64,000 bases of DNA from Sphingobium sp. (GCA_017744605.1 JAGIAZ010000018.1:17972-81971), one strand, 5' to 3'. Positions 27,117 through 37,376 are shown, numbered from the stretch's first letter. Notes: generated from the sequence alone by a model not told the origin. Numbers and translations: made by a program.

Positions 27117-27830
27117 TCAGGCGATGGAGGCGCCGCCATCGAGCGTGACGATCGTACCCGTGGCATAACCGGTGGCGGCAAGGAGCAGCAGCTGGCGGGC
27201 GATTTCCTCGCCTGTGCCGACACGTCCTGCCGGATAGTTCGCCCCCACTGTGGCATACATGGCGGCCTGTTCCTCTGCGCTAAGGTGCGACCACATTCCC
27301 CCCGCGACCATGGCCGGCGAAACTGCGTTGACCCGCACCGGCTTCAATTCCAGCGCGAGGCCTTGGACCAGACTTTCGAGCGCGCCGTTGATCGCCCCCA
27401 TCAGCGCGCGCCCTGCGACCGGGCGGGTTGCCAGAAACCCGGCGACGACCGAGAGCGAGCCGCCAGGCGCGATCCGGGCCGAGCGAGCAACGTGGTAGAA
27501 GCCCCAGAACTTGCTCTCGAACGCCTGCCGCGCATCGCTCAGCGGCAACTGGCGCACGGGCGCGATCTTCACCTCTGATCCGGTGACGACCACATGGTCC
27601 CACGCGCCGGACTCGGCAAAGTATGCGGCCACGTCTTCGTCGCTGATCAGGTCGAGCATGGCTGACTGCGCGCCCTTCCCGATCTGCGCCACTGCCGCTT
27701 CCAGCCGCGCAGCCGACCGCGACGCAATGGTCACCGATGCGCCGTATTCGGCGGCCAGGGCTGCGGTCGCCAGTCCGATTCCGGAACTGCCGCCAGCGAC
27801 GAGAATACGCTGGCCATTGAAGTCGAGCAT
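27117..27830 (-). CDS. SDR-family protein with replaced catalytic Tyr/Lys
   Basis: A 237-residue Rossmann protein. GGSSGIG lies at about 13-19 and VRNAVSP-like RVNAVSPAM follows the helix. At the usual YxxxK site the sequence reads RALMGAINGALESLV, so Tyr is replaced by Met and Lys by Asn. Family members with this change exist, but ordinary SDR chemistry is doubtful. The ATG at 27830 has GAGGGGAAAT before it; the long frame extension to 28355 is not supported. Confidence 0.82.
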   Translation of the reverse strand: MLDFNGQRILVAGGSSGIGLATAALAAEYGASVTIASRSAARLEAAVAQIGKGAQSAMLDLISDEDVAAYFAESGAWDHVVVTGSEVKIAPVRQLPLSDARQAFESKFWGFYHVARSARIAPGGSLSVVAGFLATRPVAGRALMGAINGALESLVQGLALELKPVRVNAVSPAMVAGGMWSHLSAEEQAAMYATVGANYPAGRVGTGEEIARQLLLLAATGYATGTIVTLDGGASIA

Positions 27831-28064
27831 GCCATTTCCCCTCTCGGAAGCCGGAGCCTCTCGCATTCGCTGGACCAATTGGCGATGGCTGGGACTGCAC
27901 TGCGCGATGTGCGCCCACTCTCGCTTCGGCTTGGGCAAAGCCGCAATTGCGGCCGGAGCGATCCAGACGGAGAGTGCCCTTTCTCTTGGACAGGACCGCA
28001 CAGCCATTTGCCAAACGGGGCGCAGGCGATAGGCTCGCGTGACTACATCTGCCGGGGAGCGAAG

Positions 28065-29129
28065 ATGCCTGCACAAGTCGTTGCCATCCGTTTCCCGCTG
28101 CGCCGAATGCTCATGAACGTGATGGCGTTCAGCATCGGACTCGGCGCAATTTCCGGCGCGGTGATCGCCAGGAGCGAAGACCTGAAACAGGCATCTCCTG
28201 CCTCCGCACCGGTAACTCCGGCACTCTCCGAACGCCCGCTTGCCGGCATCGCCCAGATTACGATCCGCGTGAGCGATTTGCGCCGGGCCGCCAGCTATTA
28301 TGAAGGTGTCCTCGGCTTTCATCATGCATTTGACGTCGGGGAGGGCGGGCAGCACTCATCCTACTACAAGGTCAACGATTCCCAGTTTCTGGAGTTGGTG
28401 CCCAGCCTGAAGCCCGGCGAAATCGACCGGCAGGCGCGGATCGTCTTCGAGACCTCCGATATCGAAGAACTCCGTGGCAAGTTCGCCGCGCTCGATGCAG
28501 CGCCGGGCGCGATCCGGCGTGAGGCGGATGGCAATCGCGTCTTCCAGATTGTCGCGCCCAACGGCTTTCCATTCGACTTCAAGCAATATGATCCCGGCTC
28601 GCGGCAGGTCCGTCTGCGCGGCAGGCTGCTCGGAAAGGGGCGCATCGCCACCCACCTGATCCACGCCGGCACGCTGGTGACCGACGAGGCTACCCGCGCC
28701 TTCCTCAAGCGGCTCGGCCTTACCGGTGTGGTCTTCGGCGAGAGGCGGGACTATCTCGAAACCCCGGAGACCGACCGCAACCTCGAAACCAAAAACCCGC
28801 CGCTGGACCCAGATAACCCGGCCACGCGCGCGCAATATCTGCGCGAGTTGCACGGGGCGACCAATCACTTCGCGCTTGAAGTCGCCGACATGCACGCGGT
28901 GCGTGAGGAGCTGAAGCGGCGCGGCGGTTATGACGATGTGCGGCTGCGCACTGCGGTCGGGAACAACCGCCATTGGCTCATCCACCTGTTCGATCCCGAC
29001 GGCTCGCGCACCGAATTCATGAGCCGCGACGTGGTGGCGGACGACGTGCCTTCGTTTTCGGTCATGCCGCCAGGGCCTCCCGCGCCGCCGATCAGGGCGA
29101 CGCAGAAGGGCGTCTATCCCTGGCCCTGA
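28065..29129 (+). CDS. Exported VOC/glyoxalase-superfamily protein
   Basis: A 354-residue protein with an N-terminal hydrophobic signal or anchor (about residues 10-35) and two VOC modules. The first begins at IAQITIRVSDLRRAASYYEGVLGFHH, the second at IATHLIHAGTLVTDEATRAFLKRLGL and ends in LIHLFDPDGSRTEFM. The paired modules resemble extradiol dioxygenase/glyoxalase folds, with possible metal ligands His and Glu (HLF...RTEF). The ATG at 28065 follows GGGGAG. It precedes the quinohemoprotein gene and is probably periplasmic. Activity is unknown. Confidence 0.8.
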   Translation: MPAQVVAIRFPLRRMLMNVMAFSIGLGAISGAVIARSEDLKQASPASAPVTPALSERPLAGIAQITIRVSDLRRAASYYEGVLGFHHAFDVGEGGQHSSYYKVNDSQFLELVPSLKPGEIDRQARIVFETSDIEELRGKFAALDAAPGAIRREADGNRVFQIVAPNGFPFDFKQYDPGSRQVRLRGRLLGKGRIATHLIHAGTLVTDEATRAFLKRLGLTGVVFGERRDYLETPETDRNLETKNPPLDPDNPATRAQYLRELHGATNHFALEVADMHAVREELKRRGGYDDVRLRTAVGNNRHWLIHLFDPDGSRTEFMSRDVVADDVPSFSVMPPGPPAPPIRATQKGVYPWP

Positions 29130-29241
29130 GCTGGTGTGGCTGGCCTATGCGCTCTCGGCACAGCGAAGGTGCGGCGGCGGCAAGTGTTGACAGGCTGCCT
29201 GCAGGCTAGGGACCTTGCATCATAGCGTGGGGAGTATGCCG

Positions 29242-31521
29242 ATGAAGGTCCGCCAGTTTGCCGGTGCGGCGCGCAAGACAATCGCCGACCATCCGGCGCG
29301 GACGGCTCTGGCGCTCGCCAGCCTTGCGCTTTCGGCGGGCCTCGTCGCGCAGGTGCTGCCGGCCCCGCCGGTGAAGCTCGCCGAGGGTCCGGGCAAGCTT
29401 GAGGTCTCGCGCTATTGTGCGCGGTGCCACGGCCTCGGCAACGTCATCTCGAAGCGGCGCTCGGCGGATGAGTGGCGCCAGCTGCTCGCCAAGATGAAGA
29501 CGCTCGGCCTGCTGATGCCTGAGGCCGACTATGCCAAGGCGCAGGAGTATCTGATCGCCAACTACGGCGAACTGCCCGGCACCGGTGCGGTCGCCAGCGC
29601 GGTTGCGGCGCCCACCAACCAGGTTGCCGCCAACCACCCGCGGCCGAGCGGTCCGAACCAGTGGCCGGCCTATGGCGGCGGGGGTGCGAACATCAACTAT
29701 TCGCCTCTCACCCAGATTAACACGCGTAACGTGCGCCGGCTGGCTCCTTCATGGACCTATCACTATGGCACCGGGCCGTCGACGGCGGGCGACCAGGGCC
29801 TCGACTTCCGCTTCGAAGGCACACCGTTGCTGATCGGCGGGGTGATGTACATTTCGACCCCGTCCTCCCCGCTCAAGCCGGACCTCAAGGCGGCCGTCGT
29901 CGCACTACGGCCCGAGACCGGCGAGGTGCTATGGAAGTACGAAAGCCCGCTCAACATTCACGGCCGCGGGCTCGCTTATTGGCCCGGTGACGACAAGACC
30001 GCGCCACGCCTGATCTTCGCGACCGACAAGGGCTACCTCGTCGCCCTCGACATGGTCACCGGGCAGCCGGCCAAGGGCTTTGGCCGCGATGGCTCGATCG
30101 ATGCCTATATCGGCGTGGCGTCCGAGATCGTCGGGGAATCGCGGCGGAATTCATTCACGATCCCCAACCCGGTGACGATCTATAAGAACCTAATCATCAC
30201 CGGCGCCCGCCCGGGCGAGGCGGGACCTCCGGGGCCACGTGGCGATATCCGCGCCTTCGATGCAGTGACCGGCCGCCTGGTCTGGACCTTCCACGTCATC
30301 CCACAGCCGGGCGAGCCGGGGCATGAGGCGTGGCAGGGCGACGAATGGCGCGATGTCAGCGGCGGCAACGTCTGGTCGACCATGGCGCTCGACGAGGAAC
30401 GGGGTATCCTGTTCGCGCCCACCGGCGATGCCAATTCAGACGCCAAGGGCAGCCAGCTCTACTCCAGCTCGATCGTCGCGCTCGACGCCAATACCGGCAA
30501 GCTCATCTGGTACCATCAGCTCAGCCATCGCGACATCTGGGACTGGGACGCCCCGGTGCCGCCGGCGCTCGCCGACCTCACCATCAACGGCAAGAAAGTC
30601 CCCGCCGTGATGGTCGCAGGCAAGCACAGCCTGTTTTACATGTTCGACCGCACCACGGGTGAACCGCTCAACGGCTTCACCGAAAAGGAGACCCCGCATC
30701 CGGACGGCCCCGATCCCGACATCTGGCCCACCCAGCCGTTCCCCGATGCTCCCGGACCGCTCGCGCGCACCAAGATGACGCGCGACGAGATTCCCGACCT
30801 CGTCCCGGGCATGAAGGCGGCCTGCCAGAAATACTGGGACGACAACGGCATCGTCAGCGGCGATCTCTATGCCCCGCGCAAGAGCACCAAGAGCGCGACG
30901 GTGACCTATCCGGGGCCGACCGGCGGTCCGAACTGGGGTGGCGGCTCCTATGATCCCAACACCGGCTATTACATGATCAACGTCCAGAACCGCCCGACCT
31001 ACCTGCCGAAGGCGGCGCCGGGGTCGGGGCCGGGCATGATGAACCGCAGCGCCGGTGCGGGTGGTCCTCCGCCGCCGCGCCCGGCCGGCCCGCGCCCGCC
31101 GCAGGCCTTCAGCTATACCACGCCGACCGGTCTCACCCTGACCTGCGGGCCGACCCCCTGGGGCGAGTTAGTGGCAGTGGACGTCAATGCCCGCAAGATC
31201 GCCTGGCGGGTGCCGCTCGGTACCACTCCGGCGCTGGGCAAGGCCGGGCTTAACACCGGTGCGCCCAACCTTGGCGGCAATATCGTCACGGCCGGCGGGC
31301 TGGTATTCATCGGCGCCGCCAACGACCGCAAACTGCGTGCCTTTGACGTGAAGACCGGCAAGGTCCTGTGGGAAGGCCAGCTCGAGGCGAGCGCTCACTC
31401 GACGCCGGTCACCTATATGGGTGCTGACGGCAAGCAGTACGTAGCCGTAGCGGCCGGCGGCGGTACGACCGCGGGTGGACGGGAAATGTCAGACACGCTG
31501 GTGGCATTCCGCCTGCCTTGA
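29242..31521 (+). CDS. PQQ-dependent quinohemoprotein dehydrogenase
   Basis: A 759-residue protein. A signal or anchor helix (about 20-40) is followed by a haem c motif CARCH at 59-63 in a short cytochrome-like domain, with SADEWRQLLAKMKTLG after it. A PQQ beta-propeller starts at about residue 138 (WPAYGGGGANINYSPLTQIN). HRDIWDWDAPVPPALADL carries the probable catalytic Asp, in the style of quinate/glucose-type PQQ enzymes. GGGGAG precedes both ATG 29236 and ATG 29242; the latter has better spacing. It should oxidize an alcohol or sugar in the periplasm. PQQ biosynthesis genes are not in the window. Confidence 0.9.
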   Translation: MKVRQFAGAARKTIADHPARTALALASLALSAGLVAQVLPAPPVKLAEGPGKLEVSRYCARCHGLGNVISKRRSADEWRQLLAKMKTLGLLMPEADYAKAQEYLIANYGELPGTGAVASAVAAPTNQVAANHPRPSGPNQWPAYGGGGANINYSPLTQINTRNVRRLAPSWTYHYGTGPSTAGDQGLDFRFEGTPLLIGGVMYISTPSSPLKPDLKAAVVALRPETGEVLWKYESPLNIHGRGLAYWPGDDKTAPRLIFATDKGYLVALDMVTGQPAKGFGRDGSIDAYIGVASEIVGESRRNSFTIPNPVTIYKNLIITGARPGEAGPPGPRGDIRAFDAVTGRLVWTFHVIPQPGEPGHEAWQGDEWRDVSGGNVWSTMALDEERGILFAPTGDANSDAKGSQLYSSSIVALDANTGKLIWYHQLSHRDIWDWDAPVPPALADLTINGKKVPAVMVAGKHSLFYMFDRTTGEPLNGFTEKETPHPDGPDPDIWPTQPFPDAPGPLARTKMTRDEIPDLVPGMKAACQKYWDDNGIVSGDLYAPRKSTKSATVTYPGPTGGPNWGGGSYDPNTGYYMINVQNRPTYLPKAAPGSGPGMMNRSAGAGGPPPPRPAGPRPPQAFSYTTPTGLTLTCGPTPWGELVAVDVNARKIAWRVPLGTTPALGKAGLNTGAPNLGGNIVTAGGLVFIGAANDRKLRAFDVKTGKVLWEGQLEASAHSTPVTYMGADGKQYVAVAAGGGTTAGGREMSDTLVAFRLP

Positions 31522-31546
31522 TCGAGCCTTGAGAAGGAGAGACACG

Positions 31547-32452
31547 ATGCGACTTCGCCTGGGCGGTCTTGCCGCGATGCTCCTGCTTTCGGCCTCATGT
31601 GCGGGGGCGCAGGCGCCGCCTGCCGAGCCCGCCGGCCCGCCTCCGGGCCCGCCGATCAACCCGGCCGATCCCTGGCCGGGGATGAAGCGCCTGCTCATCG
31701 TAGCCGACGTGCAGACCGGCTTCCACCATGACTCGATCAACCACGCAATAGGTGTGATCGAGCAGATGGGCCGCGAGAAGCATGAGTGGGCGACCGTGAT
31801 CCGCACCGATTCCCAGCTGCTGACCAAGCAGCCGATCGTCGGGCAGGGCAGCCGCTATGCCGGGCGGCCGATCAACGCCCGCAACCTCGGCCAGTTCGAC
31901 GCGGTGTTCTTCCTCGGCAGCGGGGCGGGGACGCTGACCGACCAGCAGAAGGCCGACCTGCTCTCCTTCGTCAAGGAGGATGGCAAAGGCTTCATCGCCG
32001 GCCACGCCGCAACCGTCGCCAACTACGAATGGCCGGCCTTCATCGACATGATCGGCGGCTTCATGGACTATGAATACCGCCCGGCCGACATGGCGCTGCT
32101 TAATGAGGACCCGAAGTTTCCGGGCGCGAAAGTCTTTCCAAAGGCGTTCAAGTTCAACGACCAGTTTCCGGTCATGCGCGCGCCGTTCACGAGCAAGGAT
32201 GTCCACGTCATCCTCCGGCTCGACGCAAGCAAGCTCACGCCCGAGCAGCGCGCGCACCGGCCGGATGGCGACATCCCGGTGGTCTGGGCCAAGCAGTATG
32301 GCAAGGGCCGAGTCTACAACTTGACTATCGGACATCGCGAGGAAGTCTGGGACGATCCCAAGTTCCGCGAACTGGCGCGCGGCGGCATTCGCTGGGCGCT
32401 TGGGCTGGTTCCAGCTGACGCTTCTCCAAGTGCGCCACCAGCCAATCGATAG
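31547..32452 (+). CDS. ThuA-domain protein, exported
   Basis: A 301-residue protein of the ThuA (GATase-like) family, with KRLLIVADVQTGFHHDSINHA, FDAVFFLGSGAGTLTDQQK, GKGFIAGHAATV, VVWAKQYGKGRVYNLTIGH and GIRWALGLV. Residues 1-24 are a signal peptide (AGAQ). An AGGAGA ribosome site precedes the ATG, 25 bp after the quinohemoprotein stop. ThuA domains occur with sugar and glycoside catabolic genes; the reaction here is unknown. Confidence 0.88.
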   Translation: MRLRLGGLAAMLLLSASCAGAQAPPAEPAGPPPGPPINPADPWPGMKRLLIVADVQTGFHHDSINHAIGVIEQMGREKHEWATVIRTDSQLLTKQPIVGQGSRYAGRPINARNLGQFDAVFFLGSGAGTLTDQQKADLLSFVKEDGKGFIAGHAATVANYEWPAFIDMIGGFMDYEYRPADMALLNEDPKFPGAKVFPKAFKFNDQFPVMRAPFTSKDVHVILRLDASKLTPEQRAHRPDGDIPVVWAKQYGKGRVYNLTIGHREEVWDDPKFRELARGGIRWALGLVPADASPSAPPANR

Positions 32453-32564
32453 GGCTGCGCTGGCTAGACCCTGGAGAACCCACGTCGCCTAATCCCCAAG
32501 TGAACTTGCCGGAATCGCATCTCCGGCAATCCCCGCGAAAGGCGGGGCACAGGGGGAGGGCGTT

Positions 32565-35411
32565 GTGAAGACTATCCGCAAGACTGCCATGCTTAGCGTT
32601 TCGCTGACCGGCCTGCTCGGCACAGTATTTTCGACTGGCGCGCTGGCGCAGACCGCGGCTCCGAAGGACGAAGAGGCAACGCAGGAAATCGTGGTCACCG
32701 GCACGGCGATCAAGGGCGTAGCCCCCGTCGGTTCGGCAACCGTCACGCTGGACCGCGCCGCAATCGTCGACAGCGGAATCCGTGATGTCAGCCAGCTGAT
32801 CGCCACGCTGCCACAGGGATCGAGCCTCGGCACAAGCCAGAACGCGAATGGCGGCCGCCAGCAGGGCGTCAACCTGCGCGGGCTTGGCAACAACGCCACG
32901 TTGCTGCTGTTCGACGGCCGTCGCTGGGTCAACCAGGGCGTGGTCGACCAGATTCCCGATCCCACGGTGATCCCTTTCGCTGCGATCGAGCGCGTCGAAG
33001 TGGTGACCGACGGCGCGTCGGCCGTCTATGGCTCGGACGCGGTTGCCGGCGTGGTCAACTATGTCCTGCGCAAGGATTATGACGGGGTCGAACTGACCGC
33101 CCGCATGACCTCGACGCTTTACAAGCAGTACCAGTTCGAAGGCGTGGCGGGCCGCAAGTGGGATACCGGCGGCATAATGATCGGCCTCTCGTACATCAAC
33201 CGCCCTAACACCGTCGTGCGCAATGCGCGTCCATACCTGATGCAGGACCTGCGGCCATATGGCGGCAACGATTTACGGCTGGTCGGGACGACGGTCATCC
33301 CCGGCGTGGTCGGCGCGATCGTGGTCGGCAGCTCGGTTTATGGCTTGCCTGTTACCAACGGCACAATCCCGACGGCATCGCAGGCCGTGCTTCTGAACTC
33401 GGCGCTCGCCGCGAGCGATCCGGCGAAGTACAACTCGTTCCTGTTCGATACCGGCAATTTCTATGACTACTTCGCGACGCGCAAGCAGATCAGCGGGCTG
33501 TTCAAGGCGCACCAGTCCATCGGCGAAAGTGTCGAGGCCAAGCTGACGGTTAACTACAACCGACGCGAAGGCAGCGCCCGGGCGACCGACGTCCTGCAAA
33601 ACATGCAGATCCGCCTGCTGCCGACCAGCCCCTACTACATTGCCGGACTTGGCGCACCAGGCGCAACCCAGACTTTCATCTACAATCTCGGCGCCAATTT
33701 CGCGAGCAATCGTCGTCTGACGATCGATAACAAGGAAGACACGTTCAACAGCACGCTCGACGTCGATGCGCGGGTGTTCGGCGACTTCTCTCTCGATAGC
33801 TATGTCTCCTACGGCCAGAGCACCGGTTGCAATGTCTGCCAGGCGCAGGGCAACGTGTTCATCGGCCCGAACATCGCCAATCCCGGGCTGGCGGGCTATA
33901 ATGCCAGCTTCAACCCCTATCTCCAGGGCGCGCAGCCGGGGGCGGAGACCCTGATCGCGGGCTTCCTGCAGGAAGGCAATTTCCGCACGCTGGATCTGGG
34001 CACCAAGCTGTCGGGAACCTTGTTCGACTTGCCGGGCGGCGGCGTGAAGATTGCCGTGGGCGGCGAATACAGCCAGACCTGGTTCAACCTTACGGCGCAG
34101 AACAAGCTCAACGCCACCAACACCTGGCAGATCGCCCGCAATACCGACAGTGGACGCAAGGCCAAGTCGGCCTATGCCGAATTGTTCGTGCCCCTGTTCG
34201 GCGCGGGCAACGCCACCACGCTGCTGCAGCGGCTCGATTTATCGGCGGCCGTTCGGTACGATGATTACGACGATTACAACCAGTCGTTATTGATTTCCGG
34301 GGCAGCCCCCACCCACACCAAAGCCCATACTGTCAACCCGAAGTTCGGCATCACCTGGCAACCCGCCGACGGCCTGAAACTTCGCGGCAGCTGGGGCACC
34401 AGCTTCCGCATGCCGACGCTGATCGAATCCAACCCTGGTACTCTTGGGCAAACCAATCGCATCTATATCGCCAACGGCGCCAACGATCCGCTGGTGCCCG
34501 TTTCGCTTCCCGCGACCGGCCAGAGCGCGGTGCTGGATCGCAGTGGCAACTCGTCCGGCCTGCGCCCCGAATCAGCCAAAGTCTGGTCGCTCGGTCTCGA
34601 TTACCAGCCGGAATTCGCGCCCAATCTGCGGCTTGGCATGACTTACTATAACGTCGACTACAAGGATCGCATCGAGGTGCTGCCTAATCAGGCACTGGTG
34701 CTATCGAGCCCGACCAACCGGGCGCTCTATACCGATTACTTCATTGTAGCGCCGCAGCCGACGACCTGCGTCAACGGCAATTACAGCACCTACAATCCGC
34801 TGTACCTGCCGTTCCTCAACAACCCCAACACGGTGTTCGCGCTGCAAAACGCGCCGGACTGCACGCTCACCGGCATCGTCAACGGCGGCAAGGCCAATCT
34901 TGGCAACGTCAAGCAGAGCGGCCTCGATTTCACGCTCAACTACAAGCACGACATCGGGATCGGCACCCTCTCGTTCGATGGGAGCTTTTCGAAGATCCTC
35001 AATCTGCAGAAGAGCCTGACCCGCACCGGGCCCCTGTTTGATGCACTGGATACTATCGGCTTTCAGGTCAGTTCGCGGGCCAACGCGGCGATCGGGCTGA
35101 AGAGCGGCGGCTTCACCGGGCGGCTGACCATGAATTACGTGGGGTCGTACCTCAACAACGCGACACTCACCGTCAATGGCGTGAAGCTGCCGAACACGCA
35201 GATCCCGTCGTGGACCACCTTCGACGCCAACATTGCCTATCAGTTTGAAGAGGATAGCGGCGTGCTCAACGGCCTGCGCGCAGCGATTGGGCTCCAGAAC
35301 CTGACCGACAAGCAGCCGCCGATCGTGCTGTCGGGCAACAATGCCGTGGATACCAACAACCATAACGTCTGGGGCCGCATCTGGACGTTCGAGGTCAGCA
35401 AGAAGTTCTGA
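32565..35411 (+). CDS. TonB-dependent receptor with GTG start, quinohemoprotein cluster
   Basis: A 948-residue receptor. A GTG start at 32565 follows AGGGGGAGG. The signal peptide ends at ALAQ (about residue 29). The plug shows QEIVVTGTAIKG, VNLRGLGNNATLLLFDGRRW and TDGASAVYGSDAVAGVVNYVLRKDYDG, and the barrel ends in WTFEVSKKF. It lies 112 bp after the ThuA gene, with an AraC gene downstream. Cargo is unknown but is likely tied to the dehydrogenase and VOC proteins. Confidence 0.93.
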   Translation: MKTIRKTAMLSVSLTGLLGTVFSTGALAQTAAPKDEEATQEIVVTGTAIKGVAPVGSATVTLDRAAIVDSGIRDVSQLIATLPQGSSLGTSQNANGGRQQGVNLRGLGNNATLLLFDGRRWVNQGVVDQIPDPTVIPFAAIERVEVVTDGASAVYGSDAVAGVVNYVLRKDYDGVELTARMTSTLYKQYQFEGVAGRKWDTGGIMIGLSYINRPNTVVRNARPYLMQDLRPYGGNDLRLVGTTVIPGVVGAIVVGSSVYGLPVTNGTIPTASQAVLLNSALAASDPAKYNSFLFDTGNFYDYFATRKQISGLFKAHQSIGESVEAKLTVNYNRREGSARATDVLQNMQIRLLPTSPYYIAGLGAPGATQTFIYNLGANFASNRRLTIDNKEDTFNSTLDVDARVFGDFSLDSYVSYGQSTGCNVCQAQGNVFIGPNIANPGLAGYNASFNPYLQGAQPGAETLIAGFLQEGNFRTLDLGTKLSGTLFDLPGGGVKIAVGGEYSQTWFNLTAQNKLNATNTWQIARNTDSGRKAKSAYAELFVPLFGAGNATTLLQRLDLSAAVRYDDYDDYNQSLLISGAAPTHTKAHTVNPKFGITWQPADGLKLRGSWGTSFRMPTLIESNPGTLGQTNRIYIANGANDPLVPVSLPATGQSAVLDRSGNSSGLRPESAKVWSLGLDYQPEFAPNLRLGMTYYNVDYKDRIEVLPNQALVLSSPTNRALYTDYFIVAPQPTTCVNGNYSTYNPLYLPFLNNPNTVFALQNAPDCTLTGIVNGGKANLGNVKQSGLDFTLNYKHDIGIGTLSFDGSFSKILNLQKSLTRTGPLFDALDTIGFQVSSRANAAIGLKSGGFTGRLTMNYVGSYLNNATLTVNGVKLPNTQIPSWTTFDANIAYQFEEDSGVLNGLRAAIGLQNLTDKQPPIVLSGNNAVDTNNHNVWGRIWTFEVSKKF

Positions 35412-35466
35412 TCATCGAGTTCCGGCATCGCTCCCTCCCAAGCCGATGCCGGAAACCCGCAAAGAC

Positions 35467-35498
35467 GACCCCCGCGCGATCAGCGTCGCGCAGGGGTC
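35467..35498 (+). terminator. Hairpin after TBDR
   Basis: GACCCCCGCGCGA and TCGCGCAGGGGTC form a long GC-rich stem with one mismatch around a short loop, 55 bp after the TBDR stop. A modest ACTTTATT tract follows. Confidence 0.5.
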
Positions 35499-35612
35499 GA
35501 TCACTTTATTAACCGGTTCGCGCACTATTCTTGATTCCCCCGGACGCGGCGCTAGTCTGTCCCCATAAAGGCACGCGGGACGACCTGCGGCCATGTGGGC
35601 AGGGGATTTGGA

Positions 35613-36569
35613 ATGCGTTCCTGGTCAACGGCTACCTCCGAGGGAACCGATCGCGTCGACTACTGGCGCGAAGCGATCTGCGAAGCGATTTTCGAGCTCG
35701 ATTTCCAGTCCAGCGACCGCGGCATCAGCGCACAATTGAACCAGCATGACCTTGGCATCGTGAAGCTCAGCGACGTAGCGATCAGCTCGGCGCACACCGT
35801 CGTCCGATCGCGGCAGGCAGCCGCGCGCGACAAGTCGGGCCGCTTCAACCTCAACTATGTGCGCGAAGGCCGCTGGCTGGTGAATCACTACGGTCGCGAG
35901 GTTGAGGTGGCGGCGGGTGAACTGATCCTCGTCGACAATCGCCAGCCCTACAGTGTCACCGCCGATGTCGGCACCGTCCACGTCTGCGCGCAGCTGCCGA
36001 TCGACTGGCTCAGGACCTGGCTGCCAAGCCCGGAGGACGCGGTTGCTCTGTCAATCCGGCCGGGAACGCCTTGGCATGGCCTGCTGACGGCGACGCTTGG
36101 TGAGATCGTCCAACTCCGCCCGGAGGAGACCGCCACCCGCTCGATGTGTGTCCAACAGATCGGTGGCGCGTTGGCGTTGAGCCTCGGCAATTTCGCGACC
36201 AAGCCGGCCACGCCCTCGCACGGCCTGTGCCGGCGCATCCTCGCCCATATTCGCGAGCGGTACTGCGAACACGGTCTCGATGCGACTACCGTCGCTGCGG
36301 GCATGCAGATTTCCCAGCGCTACCTGCACAAGGTCCTCGCCCAAGCCGGCACGACCTTCGTCCGCGAGCTTTACGCCGTCCGCCTCGAACGTGCTCAAGA
36401 GATGCTGGTCAATCCGCAGTTCGCCAGCCTCTCCGTTGCGGAAATCGGGTGGCGTTGCGGGTTCTGCGACCCCAGCCATTTCTCGCGCAAGTTCAAGGCC
36501 CATTTCGACTGTTCACCGGGAGCGTTCCGATCTGGAGACGCCGAGGTCATCGCCGCCAACGTCCATTGA
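35613..36569 (+). CDS. AraC-family transcriptional regulator
   Basis: A 318-residue regulator. The N-terminal AraC_binding_2-like domain covers about 15-180 (FNLNYVREGRWLVNHYGREVEVAAGELILVDN). The two HTH motifs at about 205-305 include TVAAGMQISQRYLHKVLAQAG and SVAEIGWRCGFCDPSHFSRKFKAHF. The ATG at 35613 is preferred to a GTG at 35595. It probably activates the surrounding cluster. Confidence 0.9.
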   Translation: MRSWSTATSEGTDRVDYWREAICEAIFELDFQSSDRGISAQLNQHDLGIVKLSDVAISSAHTVVRSRQAAARDKSGRFNLNYVREGRWLVNHYGREVEVAAGELILVDNRQPYSVTADVGTVHVCAQLPIDWLRTWLPSPEDAVALSIRPGTPWHGLLTATLGEIVQLRPEETATRSMCVQQIGGALALSLGNFATKPATPSHGLCRRILAHIRERYCEHGLDATTVAAGMQISQRYLHKVLAQAGTTFVRELYAVRLERAQEMLVNPQFASLSVAEIGWRCGFCDPSHFSRKFKAHFDCSPGAFRSGDAEVIAANVH

Positions 36570-36689
36570 CGCGCTCAATGCGCGCTCAGCCACGCGATTG
36601 TGCGCGGCGGGACAGCACTGCATGCCCTGTGCCTGTTATCTACCGTGGCGGAAGCCGGTGCACGACCGAGCGGTGAAGAGGAGTTTGAA

Positions 36690-37376
36690 GTGGCGCTCAA
36701 GGGTTCGGCCTTCCTGATCATGTGGCACGATATCGCCGCGCCTGCCGATGCCGAATATAATCTTTGGCATACCCGTCAGCACATGCCCGAGCGGCTGGAC
36801 CATCCGGGCTTCCTGCGCTCGCGCCGCGGGGTCAATCGCGGCCTGGAGAGCCAAGTCTACTTCACCTGCTATGAGGGCGAGTCGCTTTCGACCTTCCTCT
36901 CACCGGAATATTCGCACAGCCTCAACAACCCGACCGATTGGACCCGCCAGGTCGCGCCCAGCTTTCGCAATTTCCTGCGTATGGCCTGCCAGGTGCTGCG
37001 TACCGGCGGACGCGGCGAGGGCGGCGGACTCGTGACCTCCCGCTTCGACCTGCCCGAGGGGATGAGCGAGGAGGATGCGATGGCAGCGCTTGCTCCGGTC
37101 CTCGACCAACTCGAACAGTCTGCCGACGTGACCGCCGTTCACCTCGCCGCCGCACGCCCGGGCTTCTCCGATCAGAAAACCGCCGAAACCGAGCTGCGTC
37201 CGGCCATGCGGGAAAAATCGTTCGACCTCGTAGTCTTCGCGGAGACCATAGGGCTGGGTGAGGCGACCCGTCTCGCACCCCGGATGCAGGAGGCCATCTC
37301 CGCTAAGGGGTTCGGCCAGCAGATCGTGCAGCCTTACGACGTCGCCTACAGCCTGCACCGGCGGGACGAGCGGTGA
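36690..37376 (+). CDS. DUF4286-like dimeric alpha/beta-barrel protein
   Basis: A 228-residue protein with two ferredoxin-like halves. The first begins FLIMWHDIAAPADAEYNLWHTRQHMPERLDHPGFLRSRR, the DUF4286/EthD-like signature. The GTG start at 36690 has AAGAGGAG before it. It overlaps the MFS gene (GTGA). Such proteins occur in aromatic degradation clusters; the role is unknown. A distant relative by fold lies at 26496, so the cluster holds two proteins of this kind. Confidence 0.75.
   Translation: MALKGSAFLIMWHDIAAPADAEYNLWHTRQHMPERLDHPGFLRSRRGVNRGLESQVYFTCYEGESLSTFLSPEYSHSLNNPTDWTRQVAPSFRNFLRMACQVLRTGGRGEGGGLVTSRFDLPEGMSEEDAMAALAPVLDQLEQSADVTAVHLAAARPGFSDQKTAETELRPAMREKSFDLVVFAETIGLGEATRLAPRMQEAISAKGFGQQIVQPYDVAYSLHRRDER

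Noticed and set aside
29242..31521. Calling the quinohemoprotein a quinate dehydrogenase (QuiA) that completes the shikimate pathway
   Set aside because: It lies more than 20 kb from the quiC cluster, has an N-terminal haem domain rather than the membrane domain of QuiA, and sits in another regulated cluster.
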